Origin: Warburgia ugandensis
Lineage: Eukaryota; Streptophyta; Magnoliopsida; Canellales; Canellaceae
Direction of reading: 5' to 3'
Assembly (NCBI GenBank): GCA_035236585.1
Contig: CP141127.1
Coordinates: 68,305,495-68,369,494, forward strand
Length of the DNA: 64,000 nt
This document shows, piece after piece, positions 46,069 to 58,253 of the stretch (its first letter is position 1; each line of letters begins with the position of its first letter). The translations under genes were made by a program, and so were the position numbers. A model generated the notes under the pieces. It was not told where the DNA came from. It made no database searches and was given only the letters and a program-made list of their open reading frames with translations.

Positions 46069-48938
46069 TGTAACTTTAAAAGTACTCACAAGCACATGAC
46101 TCAATTGTCACATTTTCATGCAAGAAAGGACGATCTCATGAGGAATCTCATAGATTTGTAATTGATTGGATTTTATTCTAATTGATTAACTTCTGCCAAT
46201 GAGATAAAGATATGATTACATTAGGAATTTAAAGTAACATGAACTGAAAACATGCATGGAATTAGAAACTAGAAATAAGAGAAACTTTCTAAAAATAAAG
46301 TTAAAAAATTAGAATGAAAATTTACCTAACTAACATACACTTAACTGAAGAAACAAATTCAAAACAAGCATGAATTAATGTAGGAAACATAAACTAAAGA
46401 AACTAATAAAATGAAAATTTTCCTCAATTAACACTTTCCTAAACTAGAATTGGAAACTTTCTGAAACCAATTTAAGAAACTTTCTAAATCTAAAGTAACA
46501 TGAAAAGAAAAGAAAAAAAAAACATAACCAATTAAACCTAACTAACTTTAACAATAAATTAGAAACATGCAAGTGAATGGAAATTACCAATAGAGAGACT
46601 TTCTAAATTTAACACTCTTAAATCCTAAAACTTCTTAAAGATGGAACTTTCTACACCTAAAATAAGATACATTGAGTTTCTAGACTATGTGCATGATTAT
46701 GAACCTAAATTAACCAATAATCTAAAAATAAAAGGATTTTGAACCATGCACATGGTTTTTGGACTATGTGCATGATTTTGGAGCCCTAAAGATGGTAAAA
46801 TTAGATGCACCTACAATAAGTTTTTGTGAAGACTAAGTATGGAATCAAGAAAATAAGATGTTTTGATGGCTAGAATTAAAGTACAAAGTTGAGGAAAGAC
46901 CAATTTCCAAATTCCTATATGAAAGAATAGTCAATAAATCTTATATTAGAAAGCTAATGAAACCATAACTTTTATGCAAGGAAACAACCCAAATCCAAAT
47001 CAGATTGATGAAATAAATATTCCATGGTAAGAATTCCTACAAAAATTTATTGAATCATAGCCAATTTACATCCAAATTATGCGCATAATATTGTGCATAA
47101 AATATGAAAATTGTGCAATTTTCTGAGGCCTTAAATCCTATCTAAACAACAATAAAATTCCAATATAATGATCAAAATCTAATGTATAATTACATGCAAA
47201 GAAAATCTATAAAGGAGTTAAAGAGAAAATAAAGTGGGTGAACTAACTAAGGAAAAAAGCCCAAAACTAAGGGAAAAAGAGGGCAAAAAACATGAAACTC
47301 AAGTGGGGAAATCAAGGATTTAAGCTAGCTCTTCTCTTGGCTATCACTACTATAGAATAACTAACTTTAATCTTGATTGAATAATAAATAAAAACATGTG
47401 GAATTCAGGTAAATAAGAAAGTAGAAAGCTAAATGGAAAGAAAGGTGTAAAATTAGAAAGCAAAACAATGGAAACTAAGCAATGAAAACTAAACCAAAGC
47501 AAGCAAATTACTAACCTGAATTAAAGAGAAAATAACCAAGAAAATAGCTAAAAATCAAAGGAAGAAAAGGATCTAAGAAATCCCAAAGTCCAGAAGAAAA
47601 TAACACCAAAGGAAAACTTGATTTCAAGGTGTGTCACTCACCTCTACTTAGAAAATTCGTACGGAACATGGGGCTATATATAGATGAGTGGTTTCCTAAC
47701 TCAGGAAGGGGTGAAAAGATAACGAAAGTGACCCTAGGGTTGGGGTATTGAATGAGGAAGGTTAGGTGAAAGATAAATTAGCAAGATGATGCTATAAACA
47801 TGAAATAAGAGAGATATGAAGCATGGCTGGCTAGTTTTTAATTTTTAAAAGGATGTAGGCATCTTTTTCCTAAAAGGAAAGTGGAGCTCTTTCCCTTCTA
47901 ATTTTTTGATGTTTGGTTGATGTAAAGTCAAAGAATGAGATTTAGGAAAGATGTGCAAAGATCTAGGATTTTGAAGTTGCTTGAATTGAAGTAGATCTAA
48001 GGTTTCCTATTTAGGAAACCTTTGATCACCAAATAGGAAAGTGGGCGAGGTAGGGACAATTGATTGATGAAGTTGTTTCCTACAAAGTGGGGATTGGTTG
48101 GATGGTTCGGATTGGAGTTTAGGAGGTGGAGAAGTGTAAGAAAGGTAGCAGGACTCTTGAATGGAAAGTGATATTTGTGGTTATATTTGATGGTGAGGTG
48201 GAAAGTGAGGAAAAAGTGGGAAAAACATAAAAAATAGTAGGGTCTCATCTATTGATTCACATGCACACTTATCCTAATAATATTTCCCTTTAATTCATAC
48301 AAAATATCCCTTAGAATCTTATGGATAATCCTCTTGATTTTCCTCCAATCCTAGCCTTCCATTTAGCTTAGCTTAATGGTTTTGATGACTAACTTTGAGG
48401 GCTCCATTGGCTAGCTTAGATGGCTCTCTTAGCTTGGCTTCATAGCCCCATCCCTTGGCTTGAGTAGATTAAATGGTTTGGCTTGACTTCTTTAGCTTGT
48501 TACCTTCTCTCATGGCTCCCACGAAAAAGGTGGTGGAAATGCTTAGCTTGCTTCATGAGTCCACTTTGGCCACCTTTAGCTCCATTGATTGCATCCATTT
48601 CTTATCCTAAAAATGATCTTGCCTGTTAGTTTCATGTTGAAGTGATGATTTTGAGGTTTTGACTTGATCTTTCGATCTTGATCGATCTCGGCTGTTAGAT
48701 CACCATCTCGCTTCCTACAAAAAGTAAATATTTTTTTATTAAATTCTAAAAAATATAATGAACTACATACTTACCTCATATTTTATTCTAAGCCTACAAA
48801 ATAATAAAAAAAATTTCCTCATTAGGTAAAAAAATGCATGTGTTACGAATTTTGGTCTAGAAACCCTAATTTACTCTATAAGTTATAACACATGGATAAC
48901 TAATTGGGTGATTTTTATGCAAAGTTAGGTACTTACCA
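46069..48938 (-). repeat. LTR of an Athila/Tat-like element (about 2.87 kb), minus strand
   Basis: Reverse complement of the family at 32991. Its plus-strand start tgtaactttaaaagtactcacaagcac mirrors the LTR 3' end, and acttacca at 48931-48938 mirrors the start TGRTAAGT. In between, reversed landmarks appear: accatgcacatggt near 46745, cctacaaaaagt near 48715 and gcctacaaaa near 48792. No matching short duplications flank it. Removing the element at 35713-46061 puts it about 0.37 kb from the LTR at 32991-35337 in opposite orientation. ORFs inside have no motifs. Confidence 0.65.
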
Positions 48939-49105
48939 ATAAAAAAACCCTACTGTAACATCCTTCACTCATCCTTTACCTTTTTTTATAGTGTAGCTAC
49001 ATTTATAATAATTTACATCATTGATGATAGAGTAACTCATATAGATAGGATCATTCATTATATTTGTTGCATTTATTTAAGGTTGTTGCATTAATTGTGT
49101 ACCTA
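48939..49105. other. Short AT-rich stretch, nothing recognisable
   Basis: Left flank of the next solo LTR. It probably continues at 54570 once the insertions are removed. Confidence 0.5.
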
Positions 49106-49111
49106 TTTAAC

Positions 49112-52100
49112 TGTGACGACCCGGGTTTTCCCATGCATTTTTAAATGCAACATCTAATTCCTAAGGCGGGATGCATCCCTATAAAAACAATGCAATGCAG
49201 CGAAAAATCTTTATTTTAAACTCATTTTGAAAACCCCGAGTGTCATATGCTTTCACAACAACCAAAGTAGCTTTTGAAAATTTCAGAAATCATAAATGTC
49301 TTCCCAGGTCCATCCAGTCACAGCTCACAGCCCAACTATATATAAATACAAATACATGTCCAAAGGGTAAAGTGTTTACTTGCATGTATAATTGTCTCTT
49401 TTTGATTTACTTGCTCGTAGCACTAACATTTCCTGACGCGTCTTCTACTCGTGAGTGGAGCTGTCCTGAAAAATGATATATTTGGGTGAGTATACACTAT
49501 ACTCAGTAGGAGTCTATCACTACTAGTTTTACAATGTATGCTATGTTTTAAAACATATGTTCTTTAAACCATGTGCATGTTTGGACACTCATGTTCAATA
49601 TCGATATTAAAAGCCATTGTCATAATAAAATATTGACGACTTAAAGAATCGTATAATCCAAGTCGAAAGTAACATAGATATCATAAACATATACTATTAT
49701 ATGCATAAGATGCTCAACTGAATCCAACTCATGGATCTATGGTCGACTATACTCATGTCATGCCATATGCAATGCAAGTAAATCCTCAAAAACATAGGGC
49801 ACACTATGCCCATGACCTCATCGCCGTGTGGTCCCCGGGTACCTAGGGACTCTCGATCATAGCCTCCACGGGGCATATGACACTTCGATGGGTTCCATGA
49901 CACCAATGGTAGTCCTCGTTACCACTCAGCAATCGAAGTAAGGACAAACCTTTTTGGCGTGGTACCCTTTCCACCTATAATGGTAGAGGCTGGGAGGCCA
50001 CCTCGAACCTCTTGGCATAGCGCCCACGAGCTTACTAGCCCAAAAGCATCTAAAGATAAAGCCAAAGCTCAATCGTCATAAATCATGCAATTTATGCAAT
50101 CAGTTGCAAAACATGCACGCAATGCATAAAATCTGCTCATGTTAGTATCACTTTCAAAGTCATAACCCTACCTAGAAGCCTGACAGCCTAGAAACCTACC
50201 AACCTGTCAGCTCTCTCTGGCCCACCCTCATCGGCCCGCCCTCATCAGCCAAGGCTACATTTATCATGCAAACAAGAATCCTTTTTCAAAATATGTCTAT
50301 GCATGTAACACATATCTTGGCAATATATGCGCAGTGTATTTTACATATGCATGCTAAGTTCATTTATGAAATCAATTCATGCTAAACAGGTCATGTGCAT
50401 AAGGATGTAACATAAGTTTATATGTCATAAAGACAAGACATGTAACTTAAAAACTTAAAACATGCATTAGAAAAGTAACCATGACTCAAAACATGCAGTC
50501 TCAAAACATCATGGGTTCTTTTTAAAAGTCTAGTAGCAATAGGACACCTACCTTGAAGTTTCCTGGAGTTGCGTCCTTCATTACTCAACCCGACCTTGGG
50601 TTGCATTTATAAAATCTTGGATATGAATAGATAACAAGGAGTCCTTATCAATTTCGATCCATTTAGAAATTACGAGTTAGATCACTAGCTTAATGGCTAG
50701 ATCTGCCTTTTAGGGTCCATAAGTCCTTGCCTAATACAGTGTCAGGCTAGATCTTATGATATGGATCTACTATTGTGATGACCCAGGTTTTTATATGATG
50801 CAATTTTGATAAAAAGGCGAGATCTCTTGTTTTATAAGTATGAGATGCATGAAAATCTTTTACTTTTGGAAAACAATCTTTCATAAAAACCCCTAGTGTC
50901 AAAACACATTCTTAATTTATTTAGCCATGTAAAAGTTTAAATCAATATTATTCCCAAGAAAGTATTAGTCACTGCCCCAGCTATTAGAGAGTAACTACAA
51001 TCAAGTATCTTTGAAAGATAAGGTAGGGGTTTTACTTACTTGTACTTAGTCTGGATGGTTCCTAGCACAAGCGTTCCTTGCCCTTAAGTATTTACTTGGT
51101 GTCTGAAAAATGTTGAGGATTGGATGAGTATATACTATACTCAGTGGGAGCTTATCACTACTAGTTTTATAATGCATGAGATGTTTTAAAATCATATGCT
51201 CATTCAAAACCTGTGCATGTTTGAATACTCAAGTGCAACATCGATATTAAAATCCATTGTTAAACTTAAAGGATCATATAATCCAAAATCGAAAGTATCA
51301 TATACATATATATCATAACATCATGATATGCATAAGATGCTTCATGGAATCCAACTCATGGATTTCTAGTATGGTATGGTCGACCAACCTCATATCATGC
51401 CATATGAAATGAACATAAATCCATGAAACCATAGGGTCCCACTATGCCCACGACCTCACCGCCGTGTGGTCCCCGGGTACCTAGGGACACAGGATCATAT
51501 ACCTCCATGGGGCATATGACACTTCGACCCAGTGCCGTGACACCAGTGGTAGCCCCCTGTACCACATGCAGTCGAAGCAGGGACATGCCCTTTTTGGGCG
51601 TGGTACCCATCCACCTAATAGTGGTAGAGGCTGGGTGGCCAACCCACACCCCTCGGCATAACACCCACGAGCTTACTAGCCTAAATCATGTACGATCAAA
51701 TAAGCCAAAAACCTCTGTTCAAAACCTGTCCTCTTTGGGTCCCTGACAACTGCCTGGCCCTCGGCACTCCAGCGTCTTTTGGGAACCCTCAAGGACATGC
51801 AATCTTTGCAAGAACTTAATGCTCATAGGTCATGCAATGTATGCAATAGTTTGCAAAACATATCAATGCATAATGTATATACAAAACATGTCTATGCATA
51901 AAGCATTTGTCACATGCATGCTAAACAATTCATATACTTAAAACATATGTTCTCAAAACAATAATAGTTCTTTTAAAAGAATCTAGTAGCGATAGAGCAC
52001 CTACCTGACTAGGTTGCGCTAACCCCTTTGTCCTCAGCCGCTCCTCAACATGGTTTGGGGACTCAAGGTTAGTTTGGCCTATCTTTTATGGGTTTTAGAG

Positions 52101-54563
52101 TAATTGGTCTTATTACATAGGCATTAGGGGTCCATCCCTATGCCTATGGGTGTTCTAAGGTCCTAATTAGGCCTTGGTATTATCAATTTTCCAAAGGTCT
52201 AGCGGCCACTCGCCACTATCCTATTCTAAGGGTCATGCTCACCTTTGATTTGGACCTTGATTAGGGATTTTATAGTTTGGATGTGTCCATATCATCGACA
52301 CGGACACAACGTCTTTTGCGGTGCCTCAATCGGAGCTCTAGATCTCAAGTTATAAGCGTTTTAGTGTCGTACGTACATAGGAGTCTTAAAAATAAAAAGA
52401 TGGAATGCTAGGGTGCTGCGTGTCTACGACATGCACCCTAGCTTCCTTAAGGAACGAAAAACCCACAGCGCTAATGCACTACGTGTCTGCCGCGTGCGCC
52501 TCAGTGGGCGTGTCTGCAGACGCGTCGAGTTTCCCGCCTCTCTTTCTCTTTTGCGGGCGTGTCCAAGGACGCGCCCGTTTGGTTTTTCAAATCGCGTCGA
52601 CGTGGGACGTTCCGACTAGAACATCCTGCTCGTTGGGGAACTGGGGCATCCTCAGGACACCCTAGTTCGACCCTGTCGAACCAATGCGGCCCATGGAATG
52701 TCCCAGGGTCCTTGGTGGCTCTCCTGGGCTCCGTTTTGCATGGTTTTTCATGCAAAAACCTAGGGAAATTAATCTTGCAACTATGGTGGAGATGGGTTTT
52801 GAGGGATCTTGGGCGTACCTGGCTCGTTGCTGGGTTTTTCTCCTTGTTTTCCCCTCTAGGTCACTACTCCACGACGGGTTTTCTTCAACATTTTGGGCTG
52901 CCATTAGAGGCACTAGAGCTAAGAGAGGGTTCTGGAGGGGGCTCTCACCGCCTTTGATTGGTGGTGGAGAAACCTCCAGAATGGTAGTGATTTCTCCTCC
53001 AATCACCGTTGTTCTAGAAACCTCTAGAGGTTGAAGATGAAGGGGTGCTTGTATCAAAACGGGCCCCTGTGTTTTGCAGGTTAAAACCCTTTTTAGTGAA
53101 AATTACATTTTTGCCCCTGAACTTCAAAGGGCCATATCTTGCTCATTTTAACTCTGTTTTGGGTGATTTTGGTCTTGTTGGATTCCTTTTTCCAAGACGC
53201 ATCTAATGGAACCATTTTTGGACCAAATTTCTGGGTTTAGTCAAGGTGAATAGTGAAATGACCAAAATGCCCTTATCTTCAAAAATTGATCTTTTCATTG
53301 CTAAACTTGGAATTTCAATATTACAAAATTGGAGTCATTACAACTATTCAATGGTTAGAATCTATAATTTGTCCTCTGATCCTAATTTTATAGTCTCATT
53401 AGGTCCGCATCGTTCATATACACGCGGTGGTTCTTTCGGATCGTTAATTGGAGTCCTACAACCTCCGTAATTGTAATTTTTCTGTCCCAAAATCACAGAT
53501 GAGCCAATTTCGTTCACACGGGTGGGTGCATCGCGGTTCTCAGGACGCTTGTGTGCCCTGGTCAAACCAGGACCTGTACCTCACATCGCGTGTGTCCGAA
53601 GGCCGCGCTAAGGACCTCTTCACTCCCGCACACATGCCCCAGCAATGCACTTTGATGCGCATCCTGGATGGCGTTGCGTAGATGCGTCCTTGGCGCAGGC
53701 GCGGTGCATCTCAGCTCCCGAGGAGGTCGTGCGTCCCGGTCAAACCTGGGACTGCGCCCGCATGTGGTGTGCACGAGAGAGGACCACCCCAGGAGTGCGC
53801 TACACCTAGTGTCCCTGGGTCATCTTCTTCGATGGGTTATTAAGCCCATCACGAGTCCAGCATCTTCAGGCCGGAAAAACAACCAGATCTGCCATAGATC
53901 CGGCCTAAAGGAAGTAAAATGGAGAGAGAGGGGGAGAAACTTGCCTGGGCAGCCCCAACACGGTGCCCTTCTTCTGGTGGTGCGTTTTCCTCTACGCCTG
54001 CTGGAAACCCCTGTTGTCCGAAAATGCAACATGATGCCGTAGGGAAGAAGGTGAAAGAGAAATGGAAGGAAAAGGAGACTGGCCAGCCCAGAGGGAAGAC
54101 CTGGGCCAGTGCCGAAAATCACAGGGAAAATCGAATGAGGGTTTTTGTTTTTTTTTGTTGGAAACCCCAGCCCCAATGAGCCGGAAAAATGTGATTCAAA
54201 GAGGAGGGAATAGGGCTATTTATAGAGGGTGAAAGGCGGTGCTGCCAATGGCGGTGCCGCCATTTGTTGCCGCCCTTCAAAGGCTGTGGTGGAAGCCTCT
54301 GGAAAAATTGGGAGAGAGAGGGCTCGAGAAGGAAGAAGACGAGGGGTGCCATTATCAAAACGGGCCCTTGCGGTTTTCGTCCTTTTTCTTTTTTAGGTGC
54401 ATTTTACAGAATTGGCCCTAATCTTTAAACAGTCGTAACTTCTTCACACAAACTCCGTTTTAGGCGTTCTTTGAGGCGTTGGATTCCATTTTTCGAGTAA
54501 AATCTAATGGTACCATATTTTCTTACAAATTCCTTCATTTAATATTTTAAATAAAGTAAAACA
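49112..54563 (-). mobile_element. Diverged Tekay-type solo LTR split by a younger solo LTR
   Basis: It starts TGTGACGACCCGGG. It is interrupted at 50773 by the LTR 50774-53342 and resumes at 53348. Without the insertion it is about 2.88 kb. The right part has a GC-rich block (53480-53830), a TATA-like site (54218-54225), gggtgccattatcaaaacgg near 54345 and tggattccatttttcgag near 54480. The end is less sure: AAAACA at 54563 is followed by TTTAAC, which equals the six bases before 49112. That suggests a six-base duplication, unusual for gypsy elements, or chance next to a truncated end. ORFs 53668-54042, 53820-54176 and 53919-54179 overlap each other on both strands and have no motif. Confidence 0.7.
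50774..53342 (-). mobile_element. Solo LTR, Tekay-type (2569 bp), nested
   Basis: It starts TGTGATGACCCAGG and ends GGAGTCATTACA, with a perfect duplication ACTAT at 50769-50773 and 53343-53347. It has the GC-rich block at about 52400-52700. Where the other LTRs have ggcgcccaagagctctatttatagagct, this copy reads ggcactagagctaag near 52910, so the TATA-like site has been lost. Confidence 0.93.
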
Positions 54564-54569
54564 TTTAAC

Positions 54570-55620
54570 ACGGTTCATTTCCTATAGAATGTCCAATTCA
54601 TTTTTGTTAAATGGATGCACAAATAGTGTAAATTGCTCGGGCATTACATTAACAAAGGTAAGCTTGAGCTTGGCTAAAACCTTGTATTGCATTGCATGTT
54701 TAAGTGCTTTATAGTCGAATGGATCACATTGATAGTAATGGCCCCATAGGACCCTCATAAAATAAGGATTGGATTTCATAACCAAATCCTTAGCCCACCT
54801 AGGTAAATTATTCAAATTCAGCGTATGTTTGTGATCCAAACCCTTGAATGTTTATTTAAAATCAAGTAGCAAGAAACTTAGGGTGTCAAACTCATAGAAG
54901 CCTTTTAGAAAGAGGAGATCCACTATCACTCCAGTGACTTCTAGACATCGTGGTTATAGTGGGTATCTAAAATCTAAGTGATTTTCCCACACCTTCTGTT
55001 GACATTGGTTGAGGTTTAAACACCTCCCAACATGAGAATTGTATTAACTACTATAGAGAAGAACTTTATTAGTAAGCAATAGTCATGCTTGGATAAAAGG
55101 AGGAACTATCTAGATTTAGGTCTGAAGGTTACCACCCTACACATTAATAAAGATCATCAATTTAGCTCGTTAGCAAGCAATTAGGATTGATTATGCATCA
55201 TTTAGCACAGGACTAGCATTTAGGCTGCATCACATAGTATTTTTTTCTACTAAAAATCACATAAAAAAGTAGAAAATACTAATTCATTGCATACAATGAT
55301 TTATTTCATTACATATAAAGATTTAGTATAATTACCTTTTAAGAATATGTATGAGACAATGCCAAGATTTACTAGTGATATGTCCAAAAAATTTATGCTA
55401 TGATGGACAGGATGAATAGTACATTGTATAGGTTAAGTACTTCAAGGCAAAATACTGAGTCGTATCAATAACCTCAATACAATAATGACTATGCCTATTG
55501 TAAACCTTCATATCTCCCTCTTTCATAGCCATCAAGCTCCAACTATAATGAATATTATCAGGAGTTAGTCGATTCACCTACTGCATTCACACACCCTAGA
55601 CAAATTGGAGCCTCTCTCCC
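54570..55620. other. Unassigned decayed DNA with coding-like fragments
   Basis: About 1 kb between two LTR insertions. Besides the minus-strand ORF at 54582-54839, the plus strand near 55400-55620 reads MDRMNSTLYRL, then after stops QYNNDYAYCKPSYLPLS and SNYNEYYQELVDSP in the same frame. That composition (Tyr/Asn/Ser-rich) recalls the tail of a retroelement gag, but I cannot name it. Confidence 0.35.
54582..54839 (-). pseudogene. Unrecognised 85-codon ORF, probably a fragment
   Basis: The ORF has even composition and conserved-looking order: LPRWAKDLVM, YFMRVLWGHYYQCDPFDY, KALKHAMQYKVLAKLKL, TFVNVMPEQF. Upstream the frame continues through one stop as FYEFDTLSFLLLDF. This reads more like true protein than the other small ORFs of the window. 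I do not recognise a family. The stop upstream and short length suggest a relic, perhaps from a transposon or a captured gene piece. Confidence 0.3.
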
Positions 55621-58253
55621 TGATAAATGTCTAATTTTGCCTAAAAACCACCCAATTAGTTACTAATGTGTTGCAACTTATAGGGATAAATTAGGATTTT
55701 TAGACCAAAATTTGTAGCACATGCATTTTTTACCTAATGAAGCAAAAGTTTGATATTTTGTAGGTTCAGAGGTTAATCCAAGGTAAGAGAGTGATTAATC
55801 ATATTTTTTAGGATTTAATTAGAGTTTTTAAACTTTTTGTAGGAAGTGAGATGGCAATTCGATGGCCGAGATCATCGAGATGAAATTGAAGATCAAGACT
55901 AAAAGACAAAGTCAAAGCTTAAAAGTCATCAATTCAAAGGTCAAATTATCTTTTGGATTAGTAGTGGATGCAATAAAGTGGTTGATGGTGGCTAAAGTGG
56001 GCCAATGAGGTAAGCCATGAATTTTCATCACCTTTGCATGGAAGCCACCTTAGCCAAATTCAAGCCATAGACAAGGTGATGAGCTAAGGAACCAAACCAA
56101 GCCAAGGAAGCTTCCAAAGTTAGCCATGAAGCCTAGCTAATGTAGCCTTCAAAGTTAGCAATCATGCTAAGTTAAATGGAAGGCTAGGATTAGAGGAAAT
56201 TCGAGAGGATTATCCATGAGATATTTTGAAGGTAATCAATGGAAATCTTATTAGGATAAGATGACATGTGGACCAATAGGATGAGAGCCTTCTATTTTTT
56301 GTGTTTTCTCAACTTTTTCCTCACTTTCCATCACATCCCTAAGTAGCACCATGAATATGACTTTCCATTCAAGAGTCCTACCATTCCAAGACTCCTTCAC
56401 CTTCCTAAACTCTCATCTCTTCTACTCCACCTCCAAAGATGACAGCCACCTATCCCTTGTTTTCTCTTTTAAAACCCTAGATCCCCACATCTTGACAGCA
56501 CAATTTCACACTTTTCACCCCCACCATACATCCATCTTATGCTACCCTAGAAAATATAGGAGGATAAGTATAAAAGTCCAACAAAAACTAAGTTTAGGGA
56601 CAACTATCCATTGGGAGGAAGGAGACATCTCCTTCACTTGGAGGTCCTCTTCCTACACTATCTCCTTTCACCTTTTTTCCTTAAGATTTCTTATCTTTTG
56701 GGTTGCTGCTACATCTTCCAAGGTGGATTACTACTCCTTTAAAGTATTCCATGCCTAGGGTTGAGTTTTACTTTGAAAGGTTGGTTAAGTTTCCATGATC
56801 CTTCTTTACTTATTCTCTTAGCTTGTCCATTGTTACCTTGTTTGCTTTTGATTCCATGCTTAGTTATTAGTTTGATTTACTTGCTTATTAGCTTTGAGTT
56901 TATTTTCATAATCCATTGATTTAAAAGCTATAAATCTTTGGTAGTGACGACAAAAAGAGTTAGCTATTAGATCAAAGCCCTTTTTCCTTGAACTTCATTG
57001 TTTTCTTTGTTGATTGTTCCTTGTTTCCCTTGTTGAATAGCCTTCAACTTCTAAGTTTCCCTTGCTTATTCCTCAAAGAAACAAGTTAATTCTTCCACGG
57101 TAGTGATAGCCAAGAGAAGAAGTGACTTGCGTCTTTGATTTCCCTCTTTGCATTCTATGTTTCTTCTTAGAGATAGACATAGCTTTAGGTGTTCCTTTCC
57201 TTAAGTTCCTTCATTAGTCAGCCATTTTTTCTTTTTTTTTATCTCTTGCAAACCACTTGCATTTCAGAGGAAATCAGTTTGAGGGTTTTGGAAGGTGTTT
57301 TAGAATTGATTTGAATGAAATTTCATGTTCTTGAATTGAATGCAACGACCAGCATTACGTATATGTTTTATGTGTTCAACTTTTTGGATGTAATTGGTAC
57401 TGTTTCAATCAAATCAAATCAAATTCTTGTTTACACTTGCTTCTAGTAGTGAAGAACTATTGAATTGAATGTTTTAATACATATAAAGTCAGGCCTTTTA
57501 TGTGTTGATTTCTTGGAAATTGGAAACAACATGGTGCTGAATTTCGAGGAACACAAAAATATTTCCTTGATCATTCTTAATTCTTCACATTATTTATTGC
57601 GGGTCTAAGTTATTCTTTAGAAAATTAATTAAGTTTTTAATTTTTTTGTTTAGTTCTTATATTATATTGCATGATAATTAGTTAGAGGTCCATTAATTTC
57701 TATATATGTTTACGCCATGAATCATGTGCATGAACCCATGGTCCATGCACATGGTTTCAAGGTTTTTTCCCTTAGAAAAATTTCATAACTTAGATTAGAT
57801 TCTCATGCTCAAATTTATTTCTATTAACGCATTCCATGTTAGATTAGTTTTGCATCATACTTCATGTGTATTTTCATGTTTATCCATGCATCTTAATTAC
57901 TTTGTTTCATGCATTCTTTCTACCTTAATTCCATGCATACCACTTGTTTGGTTGTTTGCATAAGCATGACATCTTTTTATTTATTAGTTAGATAATTGTT
58001 TTAAGTTTATTTTTCATGTTAGGTTAGTTAAGAAAGTTTCCATGTTTAGGTTTTGAAGGATCTAACTTTAGAAAGTTTCTAATTTCATAGATTTTTTATT
58101 TCCATCATTAGTTTAGATTAAAATCTAGCTTAGATAGTTTAAAGTAGGGATCACTAGCAGCACATTGGTTCAACTCCTATTGAGATTGATCTCACAAGTG
58201 TGCTATATAGCAAATGATTTCTGCACTTGCGAGTTTTATTTAAAACAACAACA
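55621..58253 (+). mobile_element. Solo LTR, Athila/Tat-like (2633 bp)
   Basis: It starts TGATAAATGTCTAATTTTG and ends TTTAAAACAACA, flanked by CTCCC at 55616-55620 and 58254-58258. It carries the family landmarks gatattttgtaggttca near 55755, tttttgtaggaagtg near 55838, catgaatcatgtgcatg near 57716 and gattgatctcacaagtg near 58184. The sequence after 58253 continues as the middle of another LTR of the family, so this copy sits inside or beside an older one. The 135-codon ORF 56351-56758 is within the LTR and has no motif. Confidence 0.8.

Noticed and set aside
53668..54179. Overlapping ORFs of 86-124 codons that might be a gene.
   Set aside because: They are inside the outer solo LTR, in three frames on both strands, without recognisable domains.
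56351..56758. 135-codon plus-strand ORF, the longest in the right third.
   Set aside because: It is located inside the solo LTR 55621-58253, is Ser/His/Phe-rich and motif-free, and the corresponding part of related LTRs is not open.
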